Origin: DATAQC01 sp038232455
GTDB taxonomy: Bacteria; Actinomycetota; Acidimicrobiia; Acidimicrobiales; AC-14
Direction: 5' to 3'
DNA: 64,000 nt
Assembly: GCA_038232455.1 (NCBI GenBank)
Contig: JBBSHU010000004.1
Location: 3,008-67,007 of the forward strand
Each line of letters starts with the position of its first letter. Position 1 is the first letter of the stretch. The notes below the pieces were generated by a model. It saw only the letters and a list, made by a program, of their open reading frames with translations. It made no database searches and had not been told where the DNA came from. The position numbers and the translations under genes were made by a program. Of this stretch, positions 8,365 through 16,597 are shown piece by piece.

Positions 8365-8386
8365 GACGAAGGGAGTGAACTTCGTC
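8365..8386 (-). terminator. Hairpin after the MshA-like gene
   Basis: A perfect 7-bp inverted repeat (GACGAAG/CTTCGTC with an 8-base loop) lies about 40 bp downstream of the stop of the glycosyltransferase gene. No T run follows on the minus strand, so this is at best a weak or Rho-assisted terminator. The rest of 8149-8427 contains an AT-rich patch at about 8320-8345 that may hold the promoter of the M23 gene. I see no gene there. Confidence 0.3.
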
Positions 8387-8427
8387 AGTCTTCCTTCCGC
8401 CTGGCGCTCGGGTGGGGGGGGCAGAGA

Positions 8428-9639
8428 CTACCCACACTCCACGAGGTCACGGGCGGTGAGATCGGCGTACAGGCGCCTGAGCCGGGCCGCGGTGATCGAC
8501 CAGCTGTATCGACGGGCCCGGAGGGTTGCGGCCCGGCCCATCCCCGCCGCCAGCGAGGGATCACCGAGGATCTTGCTCACGCCGGCGGCAAAACCGTCGG
8601 CGTCACCACCCTCGACGAGGAATCCGGTGAGGCCGTGATCGACCAGCGTCGGCAGACCTCCGACGGCGGCCGCCACCACCGGGGTCCCACAGGCGGCGGC
8701 CTCCAGAGCGACCAGGCCGAACGACTCCGAGCGACTGGGAACCAGGCAGACATCTGCGGCCCGGTACCACCGGGCCAGCTCGGAGTGGGGCTGGGGGGCC
8801 ACGAACCGGATACGGGGGCCGACGCCGAGCTCGGCCACCAGGTGGTCGAGACGGCGTCGCTCGCTCTCTCCGTCGGGGCCCGAGGGGCCCCCCACGATGA
8901 CCAGGGTGACATCGGGCCCCAGGGCGGCGGCCGTCTCGATAGCCACGTCGACGCCCTTCAGAGGCTGGATCCGCCCCACGAACAGCAGCATCGGGCCCGG
9001 CCCCAGTCCGAGGCCGGCCCGGGCCCGGGCCCGGTCGCCGGGGGCGAAGCGCTCGTGGTCGACGCCGGGGGGGACGATCTCCACTCTCCCGGGCTCGGCG
9101 GCGTAGAGGCGCTCGAGCTGAGTCCGTTCGTCGTCGGAGGACGCGAGGATAGCGTCCGAGCAGCCGACCACCTCGACCTCGGCCCGTCCCCGGCTCTCGG
9201 ACTCCTCGGTGGTGAACTCGGCCTTGACCCTGGCCAGGGTGTGGAAGGTGCTGACGAGCGGTAGGCCGAGCTCGTGCTTCAACGCGTGGCCGGCCACACC
9301 CGACAGCCAGTAGTTGGCGTGGATGAGGTCGGGCTCGCCATGGGCCCTGAGGGCCGCCAGGACTCCCTCGGTGAACGCCGGCACCAGCTCGGGCATCGAG
9401 TCCTTGGGAACGTCGGCGACGGGACCGGCGGCGACGTGATGCACCCGGAACCCGGGCTCTACCGACACCACCGGCGCCAGGCCGGGCCGCCAGGCTCGGG
9501 TGTACACGTCGCAGTCCACCCCGGCCCGGGCGAGGGCCGACGACAGCGAGTGGACATACACGTTCATGCCCCCGCCGTCTCCTGCACCGGGCTGGGCGAG
9601 TGGGGATGTATGAAACGAGATGACGGCCAACCGGCGCAC
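8428..9639 (-). CDS. MshA-like GT4 glycosyltransferase
   Basis: A retaining GT4 glycosyltransferase of 403 residues from the GTG at 9639. The N-terminus (FHTSPLAQPGAGDGGGMNVY) is the nucleotide-sugar and acceptor loop typical of MshA, the D-inositol-3-phosphate N-acetylglucosaminyltransferase that starts mycothiol synthesis. The C-terminal Rossmann domain has LFVGRIQPLKG, SRSESFGLVALEAAACGTPV and the E-x7-E motif of GT4. Mycothiol use by this organism is supported by the MscR gene at 27654. Sucrose-phosphate-synthase-like GT4 enzymes share these motifs, so the acceptor is not certain. A GTG at 9684 would add 15 residues but lacks a ribosome-binding site. Confidence 0.75.
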   Translation of the reverse strand: MRRLAVISFHTSPLAQPGAGDGGGMNVYVHSLSSALARAGVDCDVYTRAWRPGLAPVVSVEPGFRVHHVAAGPVADVPKDSMPELVPAFTEGVLAALRAHGEPDLIHANYWLSGVAGHALKHELGLPLVSTFHTLARVKAEFTTEESESRGRAEVEVVGCSDAILASSDDERTQLERLYAAEPGRVEIVPPGVDHERFAPGDRARARAGLGLGPGPMLLFVGRIQPLKGVDVAIETAAALGPDVTLVIVGGPSGPDGESERRRLDHLVAELGVGPRIRFVAPQPHSELARWYRAADVCLVPSRSESFGLVALEAAACGTPVVAAAVGGLPTLVDHGLTGFLVEGGDADGFAAGVSKILGDPSLAAGMGRAATLRARRYSWSITAARLRRLYADLTARDLVECG

Positions 9640-9711
9640 GGGGTGCAACCCTACCCAGAACCGAGTGGCTACCCCCACCAGCACCCCTGCGGCGGCGAAG
9701 CCGCCGGAAAC

Positions 9712-10212
9712 TCAGCCGCCCAGTTGGCCGGTGATGGTGGTCCGGAGGGCGTCAGTGCAGGAGAAGACCTGCTGGCGGAGGGACGAGTACTCGCTCTCGT
9801 GTTCACCGAGACGGTCGGCCAGGGCCTGTAACTCGTCGCCGTCGAGCTCGGGCAGCTTCCAGACCGGGGGCACGAGAGCACTCAACTCCTCAGTGAGCTC
9901 GTCGAGATGAAGCGGCTCGACACCGTCGACCATCTGCTGGTGGCCGGGCGCGTGGACGTTCGGAGAAAGGACGCTGCTCAGGCTCTTGACCAGATCGTCG
10001 GTACTCGAACGGCCCTCGCCGGAGGCACGCCGGTCGAGCTCCCACCGGACGATGTCGAGGCGCCCCTGGACCTGGCGGCGCAGATAGGAGATGTCGTCGC
10101 CGACGGCCTGGGACTCGGCGGCCATCTCCCGCAACGCTTCGATGGAGCGGCTCTCCACGTCGGCGAGATAGTCCGGCGCCAGAATCCGGCCAAGATCGTC
10201 CCTCCATCCCAT
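9712..10212 (-). CDS. RsiG-like c-di-GMP-binding anti-sigma candidate
   Basis: A 166-residue, all-helical, soluble protein. Residues 38-53 contain S42-x2-R45-x3-Q49-x3-D53, which is most of the RsiG signature E-x3-S-x2-R-x3-Q-x3-D used to bind cyclic di-GMP. The leading Glu is replaced by Gly38, with Asp39 next to it. In Streptomyces RsiG sequesters the sigma factor WhiG; no whiG lies in this window. The C-terminal half (VPPVWKLPELDGDEL) also fits the family. The gene lies between the MshA-like gene and sodX on the same strand. The family call rests on this signature and overall shape. Confidence 0.6.
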   Translation of the reverse strand: MGWRDDLGRILAPDYLADVESRSIEALREMAAESQAVGDDISYLRRQVQGRLDIVRWELDRRASGEGRSSTDDLVKSLSSVLSPNVHAPGHQQMVDGVEPLHLDELTEELSALVPPVWKLPELDGDELQALADRLGEHESEYSSLRQQVFSCTDALRTTITGQLGG

Positions 10213-10221
10213 CGCCTCACG

Positions 10222-10602
10222 TTACCCGGACGGAGGCAGACGGCCACGCCGTGACTCCGGGTGGTAGCGGTAGACGACCCGACCCCGCACCGTGTCGGCG
10301 CTGACCGGTCCGAACGCCCGGCTATCGGTACTGGCGGCCGGGTTGTCGCCCAACACGGTGAGGCCGGCAGGCGAAACCTCGACGAGGCGTTTGACCACCG
10401 TCCGTTGCGGCTGCCGTGGATCGGCCACCGCCACCAGGTCGCCGGGGCGGGCCCGGCGGAGCCGACTCAGGACCAGGCGGTCGCCGGGCTCGAGCGTCGG
10501 GCGCATGCTGTCACCGACGACCTCCACGCGGCTGATCCGTGAGCTGGCCCAGCCCACCGGGACGAGGAGGGCAACGGCCCACCAACGCCGCGTTGCGCTC
10601 AC
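10222..10602 (-). CDS. sodX: Ni-SOD maturation protease (S26 family)
   Basis: A 126-residue signal-peptidase-I-like protein with one N-terminal membrane helix (about residues 7-20). The catalytic Ser32 is in VVGDSMRPTLEPGD and Lys71 in RTVVKRL, with the later GDNPAASTDSR box. It is much shorter than SPase I and sits head-to-head with sodN, as SodX does. SodX removes the SodN propeptide and so frees the His-1 that binds nickel. The 61-bp gap to sodN must hold both promoters. Confidence 0.85.
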   Translation of the reverse strand: MSATRRWWAVALLVPVGWASSRISRVEVVGDSMRPTLEPGDRLVLSRLRRARPGDLVAVADPRQPQRTVVKRLVEVSPAGLTVLGDNPAASTDSRAFGPVSADTVRGRVVYRYHPESRRGRLPPSG

Positions 10603-10663
10603 CCTTCGGGGGACTGGATAGTCTGCAGAGGCATCAACAATCGAGGCAGAGGAGCATCAACGC

Positions 10664-11083
10664 ATGCCCATTCTCACCGGCGTCACCGCCCTCGTCGACC
10701 GGATCCGTCCACCTGGACGGGTGTACGCCCATTGCGACCTCCCGTGTGGCGTCTACGACCCCGCCCAGGCGCGCATCGAGGCACAATCGGTGAAGGGATG
10801 CCAGGAGAAGTACCAGGCCTCCGACGACGACGTCTTCCGTCAGCGGGCCGTGCAGATCAAGGAGGAGCGGGCCGACCTGGTGAAGCACCACCTGTGGGTG
10901 CTGTGGACCGATTACTTCAAGCCCGAGCACGCTGAGAAATACCCCCAGCTGCACCAGCTGTTCTGGGACGCCACCAAGGCGGCGGGGGCGGCCAAGAAGT
11001 CCGAGGACCCCGCCAGCGGGCAGGCACTGCTCGATCTCATCGGCCAGATCGACACCATCTTCTGGGAGACCAAGAAGGCCTAG
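10664..11083 (+). CDS. sodN: Nickel superoxide dismutase
   Basis: A 139-residue precursor. After a 22-residue propeptide comes the nickel hook HCDLPCGVYDP: His23, Cys24 and Cys28 in the precursor, which become His1, Cys2 and Cys6. The four-helix-bundle body follows, ending in LIGQIDTIFWETKK. It converts superoxide to oxygen and hydrogen peroxide in the cytosol. The propeptide is longer than the 14 residues known from Streptomyces coelicolor. AGGAG lies upstream of the ATG. It is divergent from sodX; I could not see a clear Nur box in the gap. Confidence 0.95.
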   Translation: MPILTGVTALVDRIRPPGRVYAHCDLPCGVYDPAQARIEAQSVKGCQEKYQASDDDVFRQRAVQIKEERADLVKHHLWVLWTDYFKPEHAEKYPQLHQLFWDATKAAGAAKKSEDPASGQALLDLIGQIDTIFWETKKA

Positions 11084-11097
11084 TGTCGCCCAGTGGG

Positions 11098-12825
11098 TCA
11101 GTGGAGGATCGTCACGATCAGCCAGGCCCAGGCGGGCCCCAGCAGGATCAGCGAGTCGAGGCGGCGGAGGCCGGGAGCATCGGCCTCGCGCCGTCCGATC
11201 AGGGCGGTGCCGACGAGGGGGCCGATGGGCGCGAGCACGGCGGCCAGTAGCCCCAGGGCCAGCGGTGTGCCCGGCGGGAACGGCGGAACGAGCACGACGG
11301 CCGCCAGGATCGTCACCGGGATGAGCGCCACCACGCCGGCCAGGGGCCCTTCCCAGGCTGCCGATGCGCCCGTGCCGACCAGGTAGGCCCCGGCGTCGTA
11401 GGTGCAGACGCAGACGAGAAGATAGACGGCGGCCTCGACGTCGACCTGGCAGGCCAGCACCAGGGAAGCCGCAGCCGAGCCGGTGACCATCCCGATGACG
11501 AGGGCGAGCGACACATCGTGGGCGACCGCCCGGTGACTCAAGAAGGTCCGTACGAGCAAAGCCGCGGTCAGACCGACGGCGGCGACGCCCACGACGTACC
11601 TGCCACCGAACACCGCCGCCGCCGGCGGCCCGATGGAAGCGATCGCGGCCAGCCAGGGGGGCGGATGCACGTCGAGTGTCCGGCGGGTGCCGGCGGCCTG
11701 GGACGCGGCGGCGAAGGCGTTCACGCCCAGCCATCCGGCGATCCATGTCGGGCCGCCGATGACGGCGGCCACGGTGACCACGGCCCAGGCGAGCCCGATC
11801 CGCCCATGCGGGCGGGTGTTGTCGTAGATGACTCCGAGCCGGGCCAGCGGCGACCACCACTGATCGGGCGGGGCAGGTGTGGCGGTCGCCGTCGTCGAAG
11901 CTGCGAGACCGGAGGGGCGTGATCCGGCACCGGGACGGCCGTGCCCCGTGGGCCGCTCGGGCCGGGTCCCCCGCGCATGGGGCCGCCCGGGCCCGGGGCC
12001 GCCCGGTGCGGGGGGCCGTCTCGTCGTCCGGGCGGCGGGAGCGGGGGAGGTCCGCTGTTGCGTGGGCGTTCGCAGAACCGTGGCCGTCGGCGGGGCAGTG
12101 GCCGTCGGCGGGGCCAGGGCTGAAGGCCTCGATGGGGGCAGGTCGCGCCGAGACGGGGCGGCATCGCCAGGCTGCGTCGAAACCGGGTCAGCGCGCCGCG
12201 GCATTCCGCTCGGAGGGCCGGTTGGGCGCTGGTTCGGTGCACCAGGGTTCCCGGAACGACGACCCGCTTCGACTATCGCCCTCGCCCCCCTCGCTGCCGG
12301 GGAACTGCCCGGCGACGGATCCGGCGATCCCTGCCCGTACCCCGCCCGAGGGGTGCCCGCTGAGCGATCGGGCCGACCGGGCGGCCCGCTCGCGACGGTC
12401 CCGGCGCCCCCGCCGATACCGCCCATCGGGCCCGGGTTGGCGCCCCGGGGCTCGCCCTGGCGCCGTTGGGCGACGGGCATCGGCTTGGCGAGGGGGTCGG
12501 GCGGCTCAGCCCGCCGCCGGCCGGGAAGGTGGTTCCGATCGGGGAGGGCGGCCGGTGCCGACGAGGCGGGAGCCAGGTCCAGGTCACCTGCGCCGCCGGA
12601 CACCGGTGGGAGCACGGCCACCACGTCATGGCCGGTGACCGGGGTCTCGGCCGTGGCCGGCTCCCCGTTCACCCACACCCGGGACTGCTGCAACACGGCG
12701 CTGAAGCGCTCTCCGAAGGATCTCTCGGCCGCCGCCAGCAGCTCGGCGACGGTCGTACCGTCGAACTCGGCCCGGGCGACGCCGGCCGCCTCACGTGCCG
12801 CGGCGAACAGCCGCAGGACCGGCAT
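11098..12825 (-). CDS. MoaD-like domain fused to CdsA-like membrane domain
   Basis: A continuous 575-residue frame in three parts. Residues 1-78 are a ubiquitin-like MoaD/ThiS-type domain (MPVLRLFAAAREAAG; end VLPPVSGG at 71-78). Residues 80-310 are a Pro/Arg/Gly-rich disordered linker. Residues 320-575 form about eight membrane helices with CdsA (phosphatidate cytidylyltransferase) landmarks: TYDAGAYLVGTG, AAWEGPLAG, and RRLDSLI near the end. The Lys-Asp and GHGG parts of the CdsA signature are eroded, so enzyme activity is doubtful. MoaD needs a free C-terminal Gly-Gly for sulfur transfer, but here GG is internal. It lies two bases after the MaoC gene, so probably in one operon. Confidence 0.65.
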   Translation of the reverse strand: MPVLRLFAAAREAAGVARAEFDGTTVAELLAAAERSFGERFSAVLQQSRVWVNGEPATAETPVTGHDVVAVLPPVSGGAGDLDLAPASSAPAALPDRNHLPGRRRAEPPDPLAKPMPVAQRRQGEPRGANPGPMGGIGGGAGTVASGPPGRPDRSAGTPRAGYGQGSPDPSPGSSPAARGARAIVEAGRRSGNPGAPNQRPTGPPSGMPRRADPVSTQPGDAAPSRRDLPPSRPSALAPPTATAPPTATVLRTPTQQRTSPAPAARTTRRPPAPGGPGPGRPHARGTRPERPTGHGRPGAGSRPSGLAASTTATATPAPPDQWWSPLARLGVIYDNTRPHGRIGLAWAVVTVAAVIGGPTWIAGWLGVNAFAAASQAAGTRRTLDVHPPPWLAAIASIGPPAAAVFGGRYVVGVAAVGLTAALLVRTFLSHRAVAHDVSLALVIGMVTGSAAASLVLACQVDVEAAVYLLVCVCTYDAGAYLVGTGASAAWEGPLAGVVALIPVTILAAVVLVPPFPPGTPLALGLLAAVLAPIGPLVGTALIGRREADAPGLRRLDSLILLGPAWAWLIVTILH

Positions 12826-12827
12826 AC

Positions 12828-13682
12828 CTATCTCTCGGGAGGCCCGATCTCAGCCCAACCGTCTTTGATCACGACCTCCCCCCGACTTCGGGCCTCGAAG
12901 GCGAAACAGCGCCGATCCGACGACTCACCGGCCGCGAAGATGGTCGTCACCAGGTCGGAGTCGGGAAGCACGGGCCGGGAGAACCGCACGGCCAGGCGAC
13001 GGAGCGACACCGGGTCCCCCCCGGCCATATCGTCGATCACGGCCTGACCGCAGAACGCCATCGTGCACATCCCGTGGACGATGATCCCGGGCAGGCCCAT
13101 CTCCTTGGCGAACACCTCGTCCACGTGGATCCGGTTGGTATCGCCCGACGCGTCGGCGTAGCGGAAGGTCTGGTCGTGGTCGAAATGTGCCGTCGACTCA
13201 GCCACCGCCACACCCCGCGACGCGTTGGCGAAGCTGTGGGCGGGAGGCTCGTCGCCCCCGCTCTCGCCACCTCCGAGGCCGCGGATGAACATGCTGGCGT
13301 ACTGGCGCAGTACCGGCTGGCCCGCCTCGTCGGTGCTCGTGACGACCACGAAGAGCGATGCCCCCGAACGTCGGCTGCGGATCCCTCGGATCACAGCCTC
13401 GGTCAGCAGGCGCTGGCCCGCGGTGAGCGGCCGGACAAAGTGCATGTCCTGGGAGAGGTGGACGAGCATCCCCATGGCCTCGGCGGGTACCACGTCGTGG
13501 ACGGCGGCCATGGTGGTGTCCCACGTGGGGACCACGGCGAAGAGGGGAGGGACCAGACGGCCGGTGCCGTAGGCGGGGTTGGTGTCGTTCGTGGCGCCGG
13601 CGTAGGCCCGCGCCCGCTCAGGGTCGACGTGGCCCGTATCCGGCCCGTAGCGGGCCCCGAGTTTGGCGATGTCGAGCACCAC
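12828..13682 (-). CDS. Double-hotdog MaoC-like dehydratase
   Basis: A 284-residue protein with two hotdog folds, like fungal and actinobacterial hydratase-2/MaoC proteins. The C-terminal repeat holds the hydratase-2 motif (YADASGDTNRIHVDEVFAKE, then GLPGIIVHGMC) with the Asp and His that add water to trans-2-enoyl-CoA. The N-terminal repeat (YAGATNDTNPAYGTG) is the usual degenerate half that forms the binding pocket. Expected role: R-specific enoyl-CoA hydration in fatty-acid or related acyl-CoA metabolism. The MoaD-CdsA-like gene follows two bases later. Confidence 0.85.
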   Translation of the reverse strand: MVLDIAKLGARYGPDTGHVDPERARAYAGATNDTNPAYGTGRLVPPLFAVVPTWDTTMAAVHDVVPAEAMGMLVHLSQDMHFVRPLTAGQRLLTEAVIRGIRSRRSGASLFVVVTSTDEAGQPVLRQYASMFIRGLGGGESGGDEPPAHSFANASRGVAVAESTAHFDHDQTFRYADASGDTNRIHVDEVFAKEMGLPGIIVHGMCTMAFCGQAVIDDMAGGDPVSLRRLAVRFSRPVLPDSDLVTTIFAAGESSDRRCFAFEARSRGEVVIKDGWAEIGPPER

Positions 13683-13759
13683 GGACTGCTCCTTGGGTCG
13701 GCGACCGGCCGCGACGGGGTGCCCGAGCGCGCCCAGGACCGGAGCTAGCGTCGCACACC

Positions 13760-14227
13760 GTGCGGGTCGAGGTCATACGGAGTCCTCGTCGGAGCAAGAC
13801 CGTGCAGGCGTCCGAGGCCGGCGGTGTCGTCCGGATCTGGATCCCGGCCGCCATGAGTGGCGAGGACGAGGAGCGCTGGGTGGCAGAGATGCTCTCTCGG
13901 TTGGACCGCCGCCGGGCCACCGAGGCCACCGACCTCGACGCCCGGGCCAGGGTCCTCGCGGCGCGCTACCGCCTCCCGACCCCGGTCACGGTTCGTTGGG
14001 TCGACAACCAGCACTCCCGCTGGGCCTCGTGCTCGCCCACCGATGGCGTCATACGGGTGTCCTCCCGGCTGGCCGGGTTCCCGGCCTGGGTCGTCGACTA
14101 CGTCATCGTCCACGAGCTGGCGCATCTGGTGGAGCCCCGGCACGGACCGGCGTTCTGGGCCCTCGTCCACCGCTACCGGCGGGCCGAACGGGCCCGTGGC
14201 TACCTCCTGGCCAAGACCAACGACTGA
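13760..14227 (+). CDS. M48-like zinc hydrolase (YgjP/DUF45)
   Basis: A 155-residue protein of the YgjP-like metallopeptidase family. The zinc motif HELAH is at residues 118-122 and a third ligand His128 is in EPRHGPAFW. The preceding SRWASCSPTDGVIRVSSRL is the family signature (RWGSC-type). These are soluble, single-domain relatives of SprT/WSS1 proteases; the substrate is unknown. The GTG start at 13760 lies 78 bp from the divergent MaoC gene. Confidence 0.8.
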   Translation: MRVEVIRSPRRSKTVQASEAGGVVRIWIPAAMSGEDEERWVAEMLSRLDRRRATEATDLDARARVLAARYRLPTPVTVRWVDNQHSRWASCSPTDGVIRVSSRLAGFPAWVVDYVIVHELAHLVEPRHGPAFWALVHRYRRAERARGYLLAKTND

Positions 14228-14246
14228 TTCCCAAGCCGGGGGTGGG

Positions 14247-15056
14247 TCAGGCCAGACGGCGTCGGAGGTCGGCCACCAGGCGGGCCCCGAGGGCCGGGGT
14301 CAGCAGATCGGTGCCGTGGCCGGCGCCGGTGACGAGCCACAGGTCCTTGGGCTCTGCGGCCCACTCGTAGAGGGTGCGGGCGTGCTCCTCGCCGAAGTAG
14401 TGGTCGGCCGGGTCGTGGACCACCAGGGTGAACGCCGGGGCGATCCTGGCGACGACCCCACTGGCGTCGGGCACCTCGTCGAGGCGGTCGACCACCCGGG
14501 TTCGCAGCACCCGGGCCAGAACCTGGCGACCGGCCCTCGAGTCCACGTAACGGCGGACACGGATGGTCGCCGGGGTATCCCAGGTGGCCCATCGGGCGGG
14601 AGAGCTGATCGCCACCACCCCCGCCACTCCCCCGTAGGTACCGGCGTGGAGGAGCACCGACGCCCCACCCAGGCTGATCCCCATGGTGACCACCGGCAGC
14701 CCGGCAGGGGCGGCGGCCACGGCCGCGGCCACGTCGAGGGGTTCGTCGCGCCCGAGGGTGCAGAGCCCCCCGGACCTCCCGTGGCCCCTCAACTCGGGGA
14801 CCACGACGTTGACGTGACCGGCCAACAGCCGGGCGAAGGCGTGGATGCGGGGCGTGCGGGCCGACTGGACCATCCCGTGCACCAGCACCACGGTGGCGAA
14901 GGCATCGGGCGGCCCGGCCAGGCGGGCGCCGGCCAGGTGGACGCCGTCGGCGGTGACGAGGGCGAGCTCCTCCTCCCGCCCGTAGCGGGGAGTGAAGGCA
15001 AACCGACGGACGAAGCCCGTTACGGCGTGGCCGTAGCTCGCCGGGCGTGCCGCCAC
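14247..15056 (-). CDS. Alpha/beta hydrolase
   Basis: A 269-residue serine hydrolase. The oxyanion motif VLVHGM, nucleophile elbow GISLGGAS (Ser), acid in VVHDPADHYF and base in TGAGHGTD are all in order. The lid is short, as in monoacylglycerol-lipase-like and BAAT-type hydrolases. The GTG at 15056 is the only sensible start before the domain; it places the first 37 bp inside the end of the AarF gene, suggesting coupled translation. The substrate cannot be told. Confidence 0.8.
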   Translation of the reverse strand: MAARPASYGHAVTGFVRRFAFTPRYGREEELALVTADGVHLAGARLAGPPDAFATVVLVHGMVQSARTPRIHAFARLLAGHVNVVVPELRGHGRSGGLCTLGRDEPLDVAAAVAAAPAGLPVVTMGISLGGASVLLHAGTYGGVAGVVAISSPARWATWDTPATIRVRRYVDSRAGRQVLARVLRTRVVDRLDEVPDASGVVARIAPAFTLVVHDPADHYFGEEHARTLYEWAAEPKDLWLVTGAGHGTDLLTPALGARLVADLRRRLA

Positions 15057-16597
15057 TCGTCCTCGGCCCGGCCCAGCTCGGTGGAGCAAGGCCCGTCGTG
15101 GAGGTATTCGTCGAGCAGGGCCCCCCACCGGGCACCGGCCTGCAGGCGCCCGAAGAGGGCGCTCATTCCCCACACCACCCGATCGAGGATGACGTAGGAC
15201 GGGGGCATGTTCAGGAGGCGGATGACATCGCCGAACTCGCCTTGGAGGTCGAGCATGCGTCCCAGGGTGCGCCCGACGAACTCGGAGTCGAAGGTGAAAT
15301 AGTCCTCCTGGAACGGGATATAGGGACCGCTGCAGTACTCGTAGATCCTGGCCGGGTCGATGCCGTGGTCGGCGGGCAGGAAACCGGCCCGCAGGAGCGC
15401 GGCGACCAAGGCGAGGGGGTCCTTGGCGAGGATGGCGTCGAGGATGGGGCTCAGGGTCTCCAGCTCGCCCGGGCCCCACCGCTTGACCAGACCGAAGTCG
15501 AGAAAGGTGATCTTGGCCTTGCCGGCATGGAAGCGGTAGTTGCCGGGATGGGGGTCACCGTTGAAGACCCCGTGATTCCAGATCGACCCTTCGGCGAAGC
15601 GGAACAGCACCTCGGCCGCCACCTGCTTCTGGGCCGGGGTGGCCGCGGCGCCGAACTCGGCCCACGACAGGCCGTCGACCCATTCGCTGGTGATGACCCG
15701 CATGGAGCTGCGTTCGGGCACCACGTCGGGCACGTGGATGAAGGGGTGGCCGCGGTAGCGATTGGCGAACTCGGTCTGGCAACGTGCTTCCAACCGGTAG
15801 TCGAGCTCGTCGCTCATGCGGGCCCGCAGCTCGTCGACCATGGCGCGCACGTCCATGTTCTTCAGGGCGAAGGTGGCGAACATGCCGTAGAGCAGCTCGG
15901 CGTTGTCGAGATCGGAGCGGATGGCCTTGTCGACGCCGGGATACTGCACTTTCACGGCCACGATGCGCCCGTCGGGCATCACCGCCCGGTGCACCTGGCC
16001 GATCGATGCCGCCGCCTTGGGAATGGGGTCCCAGTCGAGAAAGAGCTTCTCCGGATCGGCGCCGAGCTCGGCGCGGATGACCCCCTCGGCCAGGCTGGGC
16101 GCCATGGGGGGCACGTCGGCCTGCAGGGTGGCGAGGGCGGCCCGGGCCTCGGGCGGCAGGCCCTCGGCGATGAACGAGATCATCTGGCCGGCCTTCATGA
16201 TGGCGCCCTTCATCCCCCCGAGCACCTCGGCCACGTCCTGGGCGCTGCGGATGGCGAAGGTCTCCTCTAGGCGGGCCCGCTCGGCATCGGTGGCGCCGCG
16301 ACCCCGGACCTTGACCACCGACCAGTGCATCACCCGGCGGGCCGAGAGCCGCCACACCCGGGCCTGGCGATCGAGGCGGTTGCGGCGGTCCTCGTCGGAG
16401 AGGGCCACCCCGACCCCGGCGGCACCGACGAGGGCCAGCCCGGCTGCGGTCAGGGGGACGGCCTTGCGCGGGTTCAGTTGTCTACTCGCCCGCGGTGCCG
16501 ACGGACCCGGGCTCCACTTCGGCTCGCTGCTGGTCGTCGCGACAGAGGCGGGTGGCCGGGAGGGCCTCGAGACGCTCGTCGTCGATCGGCCGGCCAC
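15020..16597 (-). CDS. AarF/UbiB (ABC1) atypical kinase
   Basis: A protein of the ABC1/UbiB/ADCK family: a KAGQ motif at residues 135-138 in the KxGQ helix, the Ala-rich nucleotide loop AAASIGQVHRA (195-205) instead of a Gly-rich loop, the catalytic Lys216 in VAVKVQYPG, then NGDPHPGN and LDFGLV. The family supports isoprenoid lipid and quinone metabolism at the membrane. There is one hydrophobic segment at about 45-66. The GTG at 16597 would overlap the upstream DksA-like gene by 116 bp. No other normal start lies between it and the hydrophobic segment, so the true start may be nearer 16480. Confidence 0.85.
   Translation of the reverse strand: MAGRSTTSVSRPSRPPASVATTSSEPKWSPGPSAPRASRQLNPRKAVPLTAAGLALVGAAGVGVALSDEDRRNRLDRQARVWRLSARRVMHWSVVKVRGRGATDAERARLEETFAIRSAQDVAEVLGGMKGAIMKAGQMISFIAEGLPPEARAALATLQADVPPMAPSLAEGVIRAELGADPEKLFLDWDPIPKAAASIGQVHRAVMPDGRIVAVKVQYPGVDKAIRSDLDNAELLYGMFATFALKNMDVRAMVDELRARMSDELDYRLEARCQTEFANRYRGHPFIHVPDVVPERSSMRVITSEWVDGLSWAEFGAAATPAQKQVAAEVLFRFAEGSIWNHGVFNGDPHPGNYRFHAGKAKITFLDFGLVKRWGPGELETLSPILDAILAKDPLALVAALLRAGFLPADHGIDPARIYEYCSGPYIPFQEDYFTFDSEFVGRTLGRMLDLQGEFGDVIRLLNMPPSYVILDRVVWGMSALFGRLQAGARWGALLDEYLHDGPCSTELGRAEDEWRHARRATATP

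Noticed and set aside
9691..9705. A GGCGGC-GAA-GCCGCC hairpin as terminator of the RsiG-like gene.
   Set aside because: No T run and a gap of only about 70 bp to the next start; GC-rich DNA gives such hairpins by chance.
15047..16270. A 407-codon plus-strand frame opposite the AarF kinase gene.
   Set aside because: No recognisable domain; exact antisense of conserved kinase motifs.
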